This document shows, piece by piece, positions 16,857 through 25,265 of a DNA stretch of 64,000 nt. The stretch's first letter is position 1. Each line of letters starts with the position of its first letter. Origin of the DNA: CAVVSD01 sp963837655 (GTDB taxonomy: Bacteria; Actinomycetota; Thermoleophilia; Solirubrobacterales; Solirubrobacteraceae); the NCBI GenBank assembly GCA_963837655.1, contig CAWIOK010000001.1, positions 1 to 64,000 of the forward strand, in the 5' to 3' direction. Below the pieces are notes generated by a model. That model made no database searches, was not told the DNA's origin, and was given only the letters and a program-made list of their open reading frames with translations. Position numbers and translations under genes: made by a program.

Positions 16857-17347
16857 CCATGCTCCGCCGAGGCGATCCGTTCCCCTCACTCACCATCGCC
16901 CTCCCCGGAGGCGACACACTCGAGCTCCCGGGTGCGCTGTCCGGTCACTACGGCGTCGTGCTCATGTTCCGTGGCGCCTGGTGCCCGTACTGCAACAGGC
17001 AGTTGCTTGCGTTCCAGCGCGCAGCCGACCTGCTCGCGGCGGAGGACGCCCGCGTGGTCGCGCTGTCCGTCGACGACGAGGCGACGACCCGAGAGCTCGT
17101 CGCCGAACACGGGCTGGAGTTCCCCGTGGGCCACGGCGCCGACGCCGACGCCGTGGGCGCTGCCGTGGGCGCCTTCGTCAACGACGAGCCCCGGCATCTG
17201 CAGTCGACCGGGTTCGTCCTGGATCCGGACGGCCGCGTCATCGTGAGCGTGTACTCCAGTGGGGCGATCGGCCGGCTCGTGCCCGACGACGTCGTCGGGC
17301 TGCTGCGACACGTGCGGGGGCGCGCGGCCGCCGCGGACGCCGGCTGA
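16853..17347 (+). CDS. Peroxiredoxin-like thioredoxin-fold protein (AhpC/TSA type), 164 aa
   Basis: The GTG at 16853 overlaps the SDR stop; an ATG at 16859 is the alternative. The catalytic region is VVLMFRGAWCPYCNRQLLAF, with CPYC where a peroxidatic Cys and a close second Cys would sit. It is followed by VVALSVDDEATTRELVAEHG, typical of peroxiredoxins that take electrons from a thiol partner. It probably reduces peroxides. Context (sigma factor with zinc-finger partner, SDR) suggests an oxidative-stress locus. Confidence 0.85.
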   Translation: MTMLRRGDPFPSLTIALPGGDTLELPGALSGHYGVVLMFRGAWCPYCNRQLLAFQRAADLLAAEDARVVALSVDDEATTRELVAEHGLEFPVGHGADADAVGAAVGAFVNDEPRHLQSTGFVLDPDGRVIVSVYSSGAIGRLVPDDVVGLLRHVRGRAAAADAG

Positions 17348-17367
17348 TCCACTCTGCCCTTGTCGCG

Positions 17368-17385
17368 TCCATGCGAATGCATGGA
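17368..17385. promoter_or_regulatory. 7-bp inverted repeat between the peroxiredoxin-like gene and the next ORF
   Basis: TCCATGC-GAAT-GCATGGA has perfect arms and lies 21 bases after the peroxiredoxin stop and 14 bases before ATG 17399. No T-run follows. It could be a weak terminator or an operator. Confidence 0.35.
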
Positions 17386-17398
17386 TGATCAGCCCATC

Positions 17399-17674
17399 AT
17401 GGATCCCCGTACCTTTCTGCGCCCCGGCGCGGTGCCGGTCGCGACGGCGCCGCAGTCGGGGCAGCCGGCGTCAGGCCTCCCCGTGCTTGCGCCCGCACAG
17501 CCGATGCTCGTGGCCTTCCACCGCCAGGTCGCCTGCCCGTTCGCAGACGCCACCCACCGGCGGCTCAGCGAGCGGACCGGCGCGACGCCCGGCGTCATCC
17601 GCTGGGCGCACGTCCCAGGGCGCGCCGGGGACCTCCCCGACCGCGGCGCGGCGCTCGCCGCCCTCGTGTCATGA
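17399..17674 (+). CDS. Short thioredoxin-fold-like protein, probably truncated, 91 aa
   Basis: It starts at the ATG at 17399 (MDPRTFLRPGAVPV). The middle PMLVAFHRQVACPFADATHR resembles the beta-alpha start of peroxiredoxin-like thiol proteins (VAFHR..CPFA). The following strand-helix-strand and the C-terminal half of the fold are missing: the protein ends 45 residues later. Its stop overlaps the next start (ATGA), so it is still translated in series. It may be a degraded paralogue of the preceding gene. Confidence 0.5.
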   Translation: MDPRTFLRPGAVPVATAPQSGQPASGLPVLAPAQPMLVAFHRQVACPFADATHRRLSERTGATPGVIRWAHVPGRAGDLPDRGAALAALVS

Positions 17675-18465
17675 GCACGATCGAGGCGAACGGCGTCGAG
17701 CTGCACGTCGAGCAGGCGGGCAGCGGCGACGACGTCATCTGCATCTCGGGGCTCGCCGACGAGGGCGCGTGCTGGGTGGACCAGGTCGGCGGGCTCAGCG
17801 ACCGCTGGCGGATCACCACGTTCGACAACCGCGGCGTCGGCCGTTCGGCGGCGCCGGATGGCGCGTACCGCATCGCGGACTTCGCCGCCGACACCGCGGC
17901 GCTCATGGATGCGCTCGGCATCGAGCGCGCCCACGTGCTCGGCTCGTCGATGGGCGGCGCGATCGCGCAGGAGCTTGCCCTCGCCCACCCGGACAAGGTC
18001 CGCAGCCTCGTCCTGAACGGGACCTACTGCCGCGGCGACCACTTCTTCCGGGAGGTCATCCGCTCCTGGCAGTGGGCGGCGCAGAAGTCCGACAACCTGC
18101 GCGACTTCCTGAACGTCGTGAACCTCTGGTGCTTCTCCCCGCGCATCTACAACGAGGGGACGATGGAGGAGTGGCTCACCGAGGCGGCCGCCAGCGAGCA
18201 CGCGCAGAGCGTCGACGCGTTCGTCCGCTCGGCCGACGCCCTCATCGAGCACGACAGCGCCGACCGCGTGGGTGCCATCGCCGTGCCGACGCTCGTCACG
18301 GTGGGCGAGCTGGACCTCTGCCTGCCCGAGCGCTTCTCGCGCGAGCTCGTGGAGCGCATCCCGGGCGCGACGCTGCGGGTCATCCCGGCCAACGGCCATC
18401 AGCCCTTCCAGGAGGAGCCCGACGCCTACAACGCGATCCTCGCGGAGTTCTGGGCGTCAGCGTGA
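17671..18465 (+). CDS. Alpha/beta fold hydrolase, 264 aa
   Basis: A complete alpha/beta hydrolase with a Ser nucleophile: GSSMGGAIAQELA near residue 90, an acid in VTVGELDLCLPE and the catalytic His in PANGHQPFQEEP. The N terminus MSTIEANGVELHVEQ and the oxyanion loop ICISGLADEGACW are typical of the 3-oxoadipate enol-lactonase / proline-iminopeptidase group. The substrate is unknown. It is the last gene of the four-gene SDR run. Confidence 0.85.
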   Translation: MSTIEANGVELHVEQAGSGDDVICISGLADEGACWVDQVGGLSDRWRITTFDNRGVGRSAAPDGAYRIADFAADTAALMDALGIERAHVLGSSMGGAIAQELALAHPDKVRSLVLNGTYCRGDHFFREVIRSWQWAAQKSDNLRDFLNVVNLWCFSPRIYNEGTMEEWLTEAAASEHAQSVDAFVRSADALIEHDSADRVGAIAVPTLVTVGELDLCLPERFSRELVERIPGATLRVIPANGHQPFQEEPDAYNAILAEFWASA

Positions 18466-18619
18466 TCCGGGCTACGTCGAGCGGGCGCGCAGATGCCGTG
18501 GCCCGGCACTGATGGCGTACGGCGCGCGATCGCTGAGGCTGCGCACATGAACATCAGCAACGCCCACTTCACCTGCCGGCTGCGCGGCGCGGACGTGCCG
18601 ACGGCCGTCCGGCTGACCT

Positions 18620-19249
18620 TCACGGCCCCGTACAACCCGCCGACCGGTCCGTGATCGGGACGTGCCCGGGCTGGGACGCGACCTGTCCCAGCCAGGCACG
18701 CACCGCGGGGTAGCGCCCCAGGTCGAAGCCGCCCTCCTGAGCCACGTGGGTGTAGGCGTAGAGGGCGATGTCGGCGACCGTGTACGCGTCGCCGACGAGG
18801 AACGACCGGGTGGCGAGGTGGCGCTCCATCGCGGCCAGCGCGGCGTCGCCGCCCACGCGGCGGGCCTGCATCTCGGGCTCCGGCGGTCGGGCCGGGGCGA
18901 TCGTCAGCCAGAAGCGCAGCACCGCGACGTACGGCTCGTGGCTGTACTGCTCGAAGAACAGCCACTGCAGCACCTGCGCCCGCAGGTAGCGGTCCTCGGG
19001 TACGTACCGCGTGCCCTCCCCCAGGTACATGAGGATCGCGTCGGACTCGGCCAGCGGCCGGCCGTCGTCCAGCACCAGCGTCGGCACGCGCAGCGCCGGG
19101 TTCAGCTCGCCGAGCACCGCGTCGCGTCCTGAGCGATCCACGACGTCGACGTCACGACGCTCGTAGGGCAGCCCGAGGTGCGCAAGCAGGAGGCGGACCT
19201 CGTAGCAGTTGCCGGAGACCGCGGAGTCGTAGAGCAGCATCGGGTGCAT
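18620..19249 (-). CDS. Glutathione S-transferase family protein, 209 aa
   Basis: The start at 19249 overlaps the MarR stop (TGATG). The N-terminal thioredoxin-like domain has LYDSAVSGNCYEVRLLLAHLG and the cis-Pro motif RVPTLVLDDG followed by LAESDAILMYL, the GST glutathione-site SNAIL region. The C-terminal helical domain contains LVGDAYTVADIALYAYTH (N-capping box). Actinobacteria usually lack glutathione, so the thiol cosubstrate is uncertain. Co-transcription with MarR suggests inducible detoxification. Confidence 0.88.
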   Translation of the reverse strand: MHPMLLYDSAVSGNCYEVRLLLAHLGLPYERRDVDVVDRSGRDAVLGELNPALRVPTLVLDDGRPLAESDAILMYLGEGTRYVPEDRYLRAQVLQWLFFEQYSHEPYVAVLRFWLTIAPARPPEPEMQARRVGGDAALAAMERHLATRSFLVGDAYTVADIALYAYTHVAQEGGFDLGRYPAVRAWLGQVASQPGHVPITDRSAGCTGP

Positions 19250-19668
19250 CAGGCTAGGCGGGGCAGGACGGCCAGCAGCACATCGCGCTCGGACGCCGAC
19301 AGATCGCCGAGCACCCGCTCCTCCATCGTCCTGATGTCGGCACGCGCGGCCTCCAGGCGACGTGTCCCGGCCGGCGTGAGACGGACGATGCGAGCACGAC
19401 GGTCCTGCGGATCGGGCCCGCGGCGCACGAGTCCCGCCGCCTCCAGGCGCTCCAGCAGCGCGATGAGGCGCGTCTTGTCGTAGCCGATGGCCTCGGCCAT
19501 CGCGAGTTGGGAGGTCGCCGGCCCTCGAGCGAGATGCGACAGGGCGATGTACTCCCACATCGTCACGCCATGCGCATCGAGCAGCGGGCGCTCCGCGGCG
19601 ACCAGCCTGCGCGTCACGCGGGCGAACAGCGCCCCGAGATCGTCCCGATCGGCCACACGATCAATCAT
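19249..19668 (-). CDS. MarR family transcriptional regulator, 139 aa
   Basis: The start at 19668 (MIDRVADRDDLG) is chosen because the MarR helix 1 begins there; the upstream extension runs into the operator. The winged helix is clear: TSQLAMAEAIGYDKTRLIALL as recognition region and RRGPDPQDRRARIVRLTPAG as wing. It heads a unit with the GST gene and is divergent from an SRPBCC gene. A palindrome 8 bases upstream is its probable operator. Confidence 0.9.
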   Translation of the reverse strand: MIDRVADRDDLGALFARVTRRLVAAERPLLDAHGVTMWEYIALSHLARGPATSQLAMAEAIGYDKTRLIALLERLEAAGLVRRGPDPQDRRARIVRLTPAGTRRLEAARADIRTMEERVLGDLSASERDVLLAVLPRLA

Positions 19669-19675
19669 ACGCGCT

Positions 19676-19703
19676 TGCAGATCGTCTGCATATGCGTACG
19701 ATC
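19676..19703. promoter_or_regulatory. Overlapping palindromes in the MarR/SRPBCC divergent promoter
   Basis: TGCAGA-TCG-TCTGCA (19676-19690) is perfect; GATCGT/ACGATC (19680-19685, 19698-19703) and GCATATGC (19688-19695) overlap it. The whole 40-bp divergent gap is palindromic, as expected for a MarR dimer site controlling both directions. Confidence 0.55.
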
Positions 19704-19708
19704 TACAC

Positions 19709-20119
19709 ATGCACACCGAATCACGCTCCATCACCATCGCCGCCCCACCCGCGACCGTCTTCGGCTATGTCGCCGACGCCCGCAACCTGCCGCACTGGGC
19801 GCCGGAGTTCGCGCGCGCGGTACGCCCCGACGGAGACCGCTGGATCGTGAGCCAGGGCGACGTCGAGTTCCCCATCGTCCTACGCGCGTCCGCCGAGCAC
19901 GGCACGATCGACCTCCTGTCGGCGGCCGACCGTGACCGCGGAGCCTTCACGCGCGTGCTCCCCAACGGGGAGGGCGCCGAGTACCAGTTCACGCTGCTGT
20001 TCCCCGACGGCACCGACGAGGGGGCGATCGATCGACAGATGACGACGGTCGAGCGCGAGCTCGAGGCGGTCCGCGATCACGTGATCGATCCGGACACGGG
20101 CCATGCCCCGCCTCGGTGA
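19709..20119 (+). CDS. SRPBCC family protein, 136 aa
   Basis: It starts at the ATG at 19709 (MHTESRSITIAAPPATVFGYVAD), a typical START/Bet v1-like opening. LPHWAPEFARAV and VEFPIVLRASAEHGTIDLL continue the beta sheet, and the last helix is MTTVERELEAVRDHV. These proteins bind hydrophobic ligands. It shares a divergent operator with MarR-GST, so I infer the three respond to the same compound. Its stop overlaps an in-frame GTG of the permease. Confidence 0.85.
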   Translation: MHTESRSITIAAPPATVFGYVADARNLPHWAPEFARAVRPDGDRWIVSQGDVEFPIVLRASAEHGTIDLLSAADRDRGAFTRVLPNGEGAEYQFTLLFPDGTDEGAIDRQMTTVERELEAVRDHVIDPDTGHAPPR

Positions 20120-20138
20120 GGTGCGAGTTTGCCGTGCC

Positions 20139-20163
20139 GGGGCGGCGGGCAATCCGCCGCCCC
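20139..20163 (+). promoter_or_regulatory. Perfect 10-bp GC hairpin abutting the permease start codon
   Basis: GGGGCGGCGG-GCAAT-CCGCCGCCCC ends on the base before ATG 20164. Any ribosome site for that ATG would lie inside the stem. It could mask translation initiation, or the real start may be the upstream GTG at 20116. No U-run follows, so it is not a standard terminator. Confidence 0.5.
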
Positions 20164-21609
20164 ATGGCGACCGCCGCTCCCACCCCTGGTACGGGCCTGT
20201 TCACGCGCAAGCCGACGGAGTCCGCCGGCGACGCGACCGCAGAACAGGGTCTGAGCCGCTCCGTCGGAACACTGGACCTGACCGCGCTCGGCCTCGGCGC
20301 GATCATCGGCACCGGCATCTTCGTGATCATCGGGGAGGCGATCGGCGACGCCGGGCCCGCGATCGTCCTGTCGTTCCTCCTCGCCGGGGTCACCTGCGTC
20401 TTCTCCGCGCTCTCCTACGCGGAGCTGGCGTCCACGATCCCGGTCTCCGGATCGGCGTACACGTACGCGTACGCGACGATGGGCGAGTTGCTGGCCTGGG
20501 TCATCGGCTGGGATCTCATCCTCGAGTACGGCGTCTCGGTCGCCGCGGTCGCGGTGGGCTGGGGCGGCTACCTGCAGAACCTCCTGGACTCCGTCTTCTC
20601 AATCTCGCTGCCCGACGCGATCTCGCAGCCGCCCGGGGACGGCGGCACGATCAACCTGCCCGCCGTCGTGCTCGTCGTCGCCATGACGGCGCTGCTCGTC
20701 GCGGGTGTCCGTGAGAGCGCGCGGGCGAACACCGTGATGGTGCTCCTGAAGCTCACGATCCTCGTCTTCTTCATCGTCGCCGGCGTCACCGCGTTCAACG
20801 GCGACAACTTCACCCCGTTCGCGCCCCACGGCACGAGCGGCGTGGTCGACGCCGCAGCGCTCATCTTCTTCGCCTACATCGGCTTCGACGCGGTCTCGAC
20901 CTCCGGGGAGGAGGCCCGCAAGCCCGCGCGGGACCTCCCGATCGCCATCGTCGGCTCGCTCATCATCGCAACGGTGCTGTACATCCTCGTCGCCATCGTT
21001 GCGACGGGCCTGGCGCCCGCCCACATCCTCGCGGACGCCGACGCTCCGCTCACCGTGGCGATGCAGCACGGCGGGCTCGGCTGGAGCGCGAACATCCTCT
21101 CGATCGGCGCGCTGATCGCGATCACCTCGGTCGTGCTGACGATCCTCTACGGCCAGACGCGGATCACGTTCGCCATGTGCCGGGACGGGCTGCTGCCACG
21201 GTCGCTTGCGACGCTGAACCGTCGCAAGACCCCCGCCCGCATCACGGTGCTCTTCGGCCTGCTCGTCGCCGCGCTCTCGGCCGTCGTGCCGCTCAGCGAG
21301 ATCGCCAAGCTGGTGAACATCGGCACGCTGTTCGCGTTCCTCATCGTGAACGTCGGCGTGATCGTCCTGCGCCGCACGCAGCCCGACCTCGATCGCGGGT
21401 TCCGCGTGCCGCTCGTGCCGGTCTTCCCGCTGATCGGTGCGGCGCTGTGCATCTACCTCATGACGAAGCTCGAGCTCGTGACCTGGGAGCGGTTCGTCGC
21501 CTGGCTGCTCGCTGGCCTCGTCATCTACTTCCTCTACGGCCGCGTGCACTCACGGCTGCGACGCGGCGAGGAGGCGCGGGACGCGCCGACGACGGAGGCG
21601 CTGCTGTAG
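20164..21609 (+). CDS. APC family amino acid permease (CAT-like), 481 aa
   Basis: About 12 membrane helices. The APC signature is GLGAIIGTGIFVIIGEAIGDAGPAI-like in helix 1, with FSALSYAELASTIPVSGSAY in helices 2-3, and FFAYIGFDAVSTSGEEARKP in helix 6, which is characteristic of the cationic amino acid transporter group. The ATG at 20164 gives a normal 45-residue cytosolic head; the upstream GTG at 20116 is in frame. It imports amino acids with protons; the substrate is not determinable. Confidence 0.88.
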   Translation: MATAAPTPGTGLFTRKPTESAGDATAEQGLSRSVGTLDLTALGLGAIIGTGIFVIIGEAIGDAGPAIVLSFLLAGVTCVFSALSYAELASTIPVSGSAYTYAYATMGELLAWVIGWDLILEYGVSVAAVAVGWGGYLQNLLDSVFSISLPDAISQPPGDGGTINLPAVVLVVAMTALLVAGVRESARANTVMVLLKLTILVFFIVAGVTAFNGDNFTPFAPHGTSGVVDAAALIFFAYIGFDAVSTSGEEARKPARDLPIAIVGSLIIATVLYILVAIVATGLAPAHILADADAPLTVAMQHGGLGWSANILSIGALIAITSVVLTILYGQTRITFAMCRDGLLPRSLATLNRRKTPARITVLFGLLVAALSAVVPLSEIAKLVNIGTLFAFLIVNVGVIVLRRTQPDLDRGFRVPLVPVFPLIGAALCIYLMTKLELVTWERFVAWLLAGLVIYFLYGRVHSRLRRGEEARDAPTTEALL

Positions 21610-21933
21610 AGGGGTTCGGAGCCGGCCTGTGCCTCCGCGGGCGGGAATCGCGTGCTGCTGCGGGGCAGTGGTGGCCATCTGGGCTTCCTCTTGGTGAGGA
21701 GCTTCGCGACGGACCCGCCGTGCAGCCAGGCACCCAGGGTGTGGTTCGCACCACACCCCGCAGGCGTCCGCGGCGATGGTGTGACGCGCTACGCCACTCC
21801 AGATCGACCGAGCGCCCCTGCGGTGTGGCGCAGCTCGAAGCCGACCATCGGCGAGAAGCACCCTGCGCCGGCGAGCGCGCCGAGTCGATCACGCGCCGAC
21901 GCAAAATGCACCGTCGGCCGGGAGGTCAACTGC
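21610..21933. other. 324-base gap between convergent genes
   Basis: No convincing gene on either strand; the frames present are Arg/Pro-rich shadows. The only structure I see is the perfect hairpin at 21737-21758. Confidence 0.5.
21737..21758. terminator. Perfect 9-bp hairpin between convergent genes (possible bidirectional terminator)
   Basis: GGGTGTGGT-TCGC-ACCACACCC has a four-base loop and lies between the permease and SMP-30 genes that converge on it. No T-run is present on either side, so termination would depend on stem strength alone. Confidence 0.45.
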
Positions 21934-22803
21934 CTAGGGCCGGCCGGCGTGCGCCGCCGCCACCGGAACGGTCAGCACCTTCCCCGTGCCCGCCGTCTGC
22001 GCCACCTGGGTCGGGCCGCGCCACTCGGAGGCGACGATGTGCAGCGTCCTGCCGTCCGGGCCGCCGAGCATGCACGCGAAGCAGCCGCGGTCGACGTCGA
22101 CGACGGCGAGCACCGCACCGCCCTCGGCCACGCGGACGCAGCGCCGGTTGGGCACGTCCGCGTACCAGACCGCCCCCTCCTCGTCGCAGCAGATGCCGTC
22201 CGGCACGCCCGTGCCGAGGTCGGCCCAGACGCGCCGGCCGGAGAGCCCGCCGTCGGCGCCGATGTCCCACGCGGTGAGCCGGTTGCCGTAGGACTCGGCG
22301 AGCAGGAGCGTCGCGCCGTCGGGCGTGATGGCGACGCCGTTGGGGAACGCCACGTCGCCTGCGACCTCGCGCAGCGCCCCGTCGGGCGCCACGTGGGCGA
22401 TGAGGCCGGGCGCGAAGTCGGCCCCTGGGAAGTCGAACCCCGTGGCGCCGACGTACGCGTTGCCGCCGGCGTCGACGACGATGTCGTTCCACGGCGGCGG
22501 CGCGAGCTCGGTGAGGTCGGCGTGGGTCGCGACCGAGCCGTCGGGTTCGTGGCGCAGCAGCAGCCCCTCGCGGCCGGACACGACGAGCAGTCGCCCATCG
22601 GGGAGGAAGTCGAAGCAGAACGGCAACGCCGGGAGGCGGGCCATCACCTGCACCTCGCCTCGGTCGTCGAGGGCCAGGATCTCACGAGTCCCCCAGTCCG
22701 ACAGCCAGATCCGGCCGTCGTGCCAGCGGGGCGACTCGCCCATCACCAGTCCATCCTTGAGCGTGTGCATGCTCATGAGACCGCCCGCGTCGGCAGAACT
22801 CAT
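21934..22803 (-). CDS. SMP-30/gluconolactonase family protein, 289 aa
   Basis: A six-bladed propeller of the SMP-30/gluconolactonase/LRE type: MGESPRWHDGRIWLSDW supplies the metal-binding Glu, LAPPPWNDIVVDAGGNAYVG the Asn and FPNGVAITPDGATLLLAES the second Asn/Asp set; VPDGICCDEEGAVWYAD carries the catalytic-site Asp. These enzymes hydrolyse sugar or other lactones with a divalent metal. Its start overlaps the globin stop (TGATG), making it the last of four coupled genes. Confidence 0.88.
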   Translation of the reverse strand: MSSADAGGLMSMHTLKDGLVMGESPRWHDGRIWLSDWGTREILALDDRGEVQVMARLPALPFCFDFLPDGRLLVVSGREGLLLRHEPDGSVATHADLTELAPPPWNDIVVDAGGNAYVGATGFDFPGADFAPGLIAHVAPDGALREVAGDVAFPNGVAITPDGATLLLAESYGNRLTAWDIGADGGLSGRRVWADLGTGVPDGICCDEEGAVWYADVPNRRCVRVAEGGAVLAVVDVDRGCFACMLGGPDGRTLHIVASEWRGPTQVAQTAGTGKVLTVPVAAAHAGRP

Positions 22804-23252
22804 CAGGGCGGGCCGTGGCGGGTGACCGTCAGCCCCGTCGGCGGCGGCCCCAGGTGCTCCCGGGCCGGCATCGCCTCCAGCCGGCTGTGGAAGGCCCGCG
22901 CGACCCGCAGCGCGTGCGCCTTCGCCAGCTCGGCGCGGTCGCCGGCGAACAGCTCGTCGACCGTTCCCCGCCAGAGGGCGAGCCAGCGCTCGAAGTGCCC
23001 CGCCCGCAGCCGGGCCTTCATGTGCAGCTCCGCGTGCGGGCGGAACGCGCCGCCGCTGTAGCTCTGCGCACCGAGCAGGATCGTCTCCCAGAACGACGTG
23101 ATCTGGGGCACATGCGCCTCGAGGTCGAGCTTGGCGACGTCCGTGAACAGCCAGCCGATGACAGGATCCTCCAGGGCTCGGCCGTAGAACGCCCGCACGA
23201 GCCGCTCGCAGTCCGCGCGGGTCTCGATGTCGTGCAGCTCGGCCACACGCAC
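22803..23252 (-). CDS. Group III truncated haemoglobin-like protein, 149 aa
   Basis: The 2-on-2 globin pattern is present: LVRAFYGRALEDPVIGWLF in helix B, FWETILLGAQSYSGGAFRPH in helices E-F and HFERWLALWRGTVDELF in helix G, where the second His-rich PHAELH segment provides the haem His. The FW and YSGG features are those of group III truncated haemoglobins. Roles include O2/NO chemistry. It lies 12 bases after a YdeI-like gene and overlaps the SMP-30 gene. Confidence 0.85.
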   Translation of the reverse strand: MRVAELHDIETRADCERLVRAFYGRALEDPVIGWLFTDVAKLDLEAHVPQITSFWETILLGAQSYSGGAFRPHAELHMKARLRAGHFERWLALWRGTVDELFAGDRAELAKAHALRVARAFHSRLEAMPAREHLGPPPTGLTVTRHGPP

Positions 23253-23264
23253 ACCGTAGAGGCG

Positions 23265-23726
23265 TCAGCTCCGCGTCCTGCCCTCCCGCAGCATCTCCAG
23301 CGCCTGCGCGACGCGCCGGTCGCGCGTGTCCTCCTTCTTGGCCTCCGCGATCCAGCGGGCGAACTCCTTGCGGTGGGTGTAGGCCAGGCCGTCGTACAGC
23401 TCCTTCGCGGCCGGGTCGCCGGCCAGGGCCCTCGCGAGCGCCTCGGGGATCTCGACCTCACGCGGCGCGTCGTCGAGCTCGATGAGGACCTCGACCGAGT
23501 CGCCGGCCTCGGCGCCGGCGCCCTGGCGCACCGCCTTGTTCATCCCGAGCAGGAACTCGCCGCCCATGCGCGTGACCGTCGTGCGCCAGGTGAAGTCGCC
23601 GATCGTCGCTGCGACCGGGAAGCGCTTGGCACCCTCCCCGATCGCTGCGATCTGATCCTCGTCGAGGACGACCGCCGCTGCAGGCCCGCGGGCCTGCAGC
23701 GTCGTCGTGAGCCGGAGTGAGCCCAT
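23265..23726 (-). CDS. YdeI/OmpD-associated family protein with DUF1905, 153 aa
   Basis: Residues 1-95 form the DUF1905 beta-barrel-like domain (RFPVAATIGDFTWRTTVTRM, GEFLLGMNKAVRQGAGAEAG) and the C-terminal 55 residues form the YdeI helical tail (LYDGLAYTHRKEFARWIAEAKKE-like, with THRKE..W..AK..TR). The molecular role is not established. It starts 3 bases after the MetE-like stop and is 12 bases from the globin, so it is inside the operon. Confidence 0.85.
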   Translation of the reverse strand: MGSLRLTTTLQARGPAAAVVLDEDQIAAIGEGAKRFPVAATIGDFTWRTTVTRMGGEFLLGMNKAVRQGAGAEAGDSVEVLIELDDAPREVEIPEALARALAGDPAAKELYDGLAYTHRKEFARWIAEAKKEDTRDRRVAQALEMLREGRTRS

Positions 23727-23729
23727 CGC

Positions 23730-24957
23730 CTACGCCCGCACCCCGCTGCCCCACAGCTGCTTGCTGGCCAGGCGAGCGCCCTCCGACAGCGCGCCGAGCT
23801 TCGCCCACGCGATCTGCGGATGCACGCGGCCGCCGAGGCCGCAGTCCGTGGAGGCGATGACGTTCTCGCGACCCGACGCCCTCGGCGAAGCGCACGATGC
23901 GGTCGGCGACGACCTCGGGATGCTCGATGACGTTGGTCGAGTGCGACACGACGCCGGGCAGGATCACCTTGCCGTCGGGAAGCTCGGCGTTCTGCCAGAC
24001 ACGCCACTCGTGCTCGTGGCGCACGTTGGCGGCCTCGAACGAGTACGCACCCGCGTTGATCTGCAGCATCACGTCGACGATGTCGGCCATCGGGATGTCG
24101 GTGACGTGCGGGCCGTGCCAGCTGCCCCAGCAGAGGTGGAACCGGATGCGGTCCTCCGGCAGCCCACGGATCGCGTGGTTCAGCGCCTCGACCCGCAGCA
24201 TCGTGAAGCGCTTGTAGTCATCGACCGACGGCTCGGGGTTGATCTGGTCCCAGTTCTCCGCGATCGCCGGATCGTCGAGCTGGAGGACCAGGCCCGCCTC
24301 GATGATCGCCGTGTACTCCTCGCGCAACGCGTCCGCGCACGCGTACATGAGCGCCTGGTCGTCCTCGTAGTACTCGTTGCCGAACCTGGCGCAGCTCCCG
24401 GGGGCGACCGAGTTCATGTAGCCGTCCTGCAGACCCGCCGCGTCCAGCGCCGCCTTGAGGTTGGCGATGTCACGGTCGAGCGCCTCGCGGCCGGTGTAGG
24501 TGATCGGCCCACGGCACACCGGGGCGCCCGTCCCGATGTCGGGGTTCGGCAGGGCGGCGCCCGAGTTGGGATCGCCGTAGGCGTCGCTGAACTCCAGCCA
24601 GTCGCGCCGCTCGGCGAACGACGCGAGCGAGAGCTCGCCCGGCTTCCCCGGCGCCTGCTGGATGTCCAGGACGCCGTCGGTCACGAGCTCCAGGCCGCCG
24701 AGGCGCTGGAAGACGTACGTCCACCACGGCCCGTAGTCGTAGCGGTGGCCCATGGAGTGGCCGAACTCGCCGTCGTTGACGATGTCGATGCCCAGCTCGC
24801 GCTGCTGGGCGACGACATCGGCGACAGCCTGGGTCAACTTGGCCTGGTAGCCGGCCTCGTCGTCGAGCTCTCCCAGGCCGCGCTTGAAGTTGAGCGCGAC
24901 GAGCTCCTCCGGGCGCGGCAGGCTGCCCGCATGGCTGGTCAGGATCCGGTCCGGCAT
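23730..24957 (-). CDS. Core MetE-like methionine synthase family protein with a one-base frameshift
   Basis: It starts at the ATG at 24957 (MPDRILTSHAGSLPRPEEL) behind AGGAGGAGA. The frame reads normally for about 360 residues (FHLCWGSWHGPH has the His-x-Cys zinc site) and then breaks after VRFAEGVG. Dropping one base from the CCC at 23872-23874 gives RENVIASTDCGLGGRVHPQ, which holds the last zinc Cys, and a clean end at 23730. The 1228-base span is 3n+1, so the repaired product is 408 residues. Only the catalytic half of MetE is present, as in the paralogue at 6879. It may be a sequencing indel. Confidence 0.78.
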
Positions 24958-25011
24958 CGAGGTCTCCTCCTCTGTGGCCCGGCCGGAAGGTAACCGTTCG
25001 GATGACGACGT

Positions 25012-25029
25012 GGAAGCCCGGTAGCTTCC
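25012..25029. promoter_or_regulatory. 6-bp inverted repeat just upstream of the PadR gene
   Basis: GGAAGC-CCGGTA-GCTTCC ends 4 bases before the PadR GTG (25034). It lies in the divergent region shared with the MetE-like operon. Candidate PadR site. Confidence 0.35.
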
Positions 25030-25033
25030 GCAT

Positions 25034-25264
25034 GTGCGCGTGAAGCGCGATCTGCTGGCCGGGGACTGGGCGGTCGTCGCACTGCTGTGCGAGGAGCCGC
25101 GTCACGGCTATGCCCTCGCGTCGCTCATGGCGCCCGACGGGGAGATCGGCCGCGTGTGGTCCCTGCGCCGCCCGATGACCGGGGCGGCGCTGGAGTTCGT
25201 CGACGAGGTCCTGGAGGGCCAGGGGACGATGCCCGGGTTGCAGCGCAACGTCGCCGGTCTCTGA
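25034..25264 (+). pseudogene. PadR family regulator, truncated after the winged-helix start, 76 aa
   Basis: The GTG start gives VRVKRDLLAGDWAVVALLCE, then EEPRHGYALASLMAPDGEIGRVW, the standard opening of PadR-like winged helices. A normal PadR then continues with a YRALxxLE..GL recognition helix, a wing and a dimerisation tail. Here the sequence switches after WSLRRP to an unrelated 29-residue tail and stops. It cannot form a full wing and is probably inactive. Confidence 0.6.
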
Positions 25265-25265
25265 T

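Noticed and set aside
18547..18654. 35-residue ORF MNISNAHFTCRL... at the GST 3' end
   Set aside because: It overlaps the end of the GST gene, has no ribosome site or family, and is too short to support.
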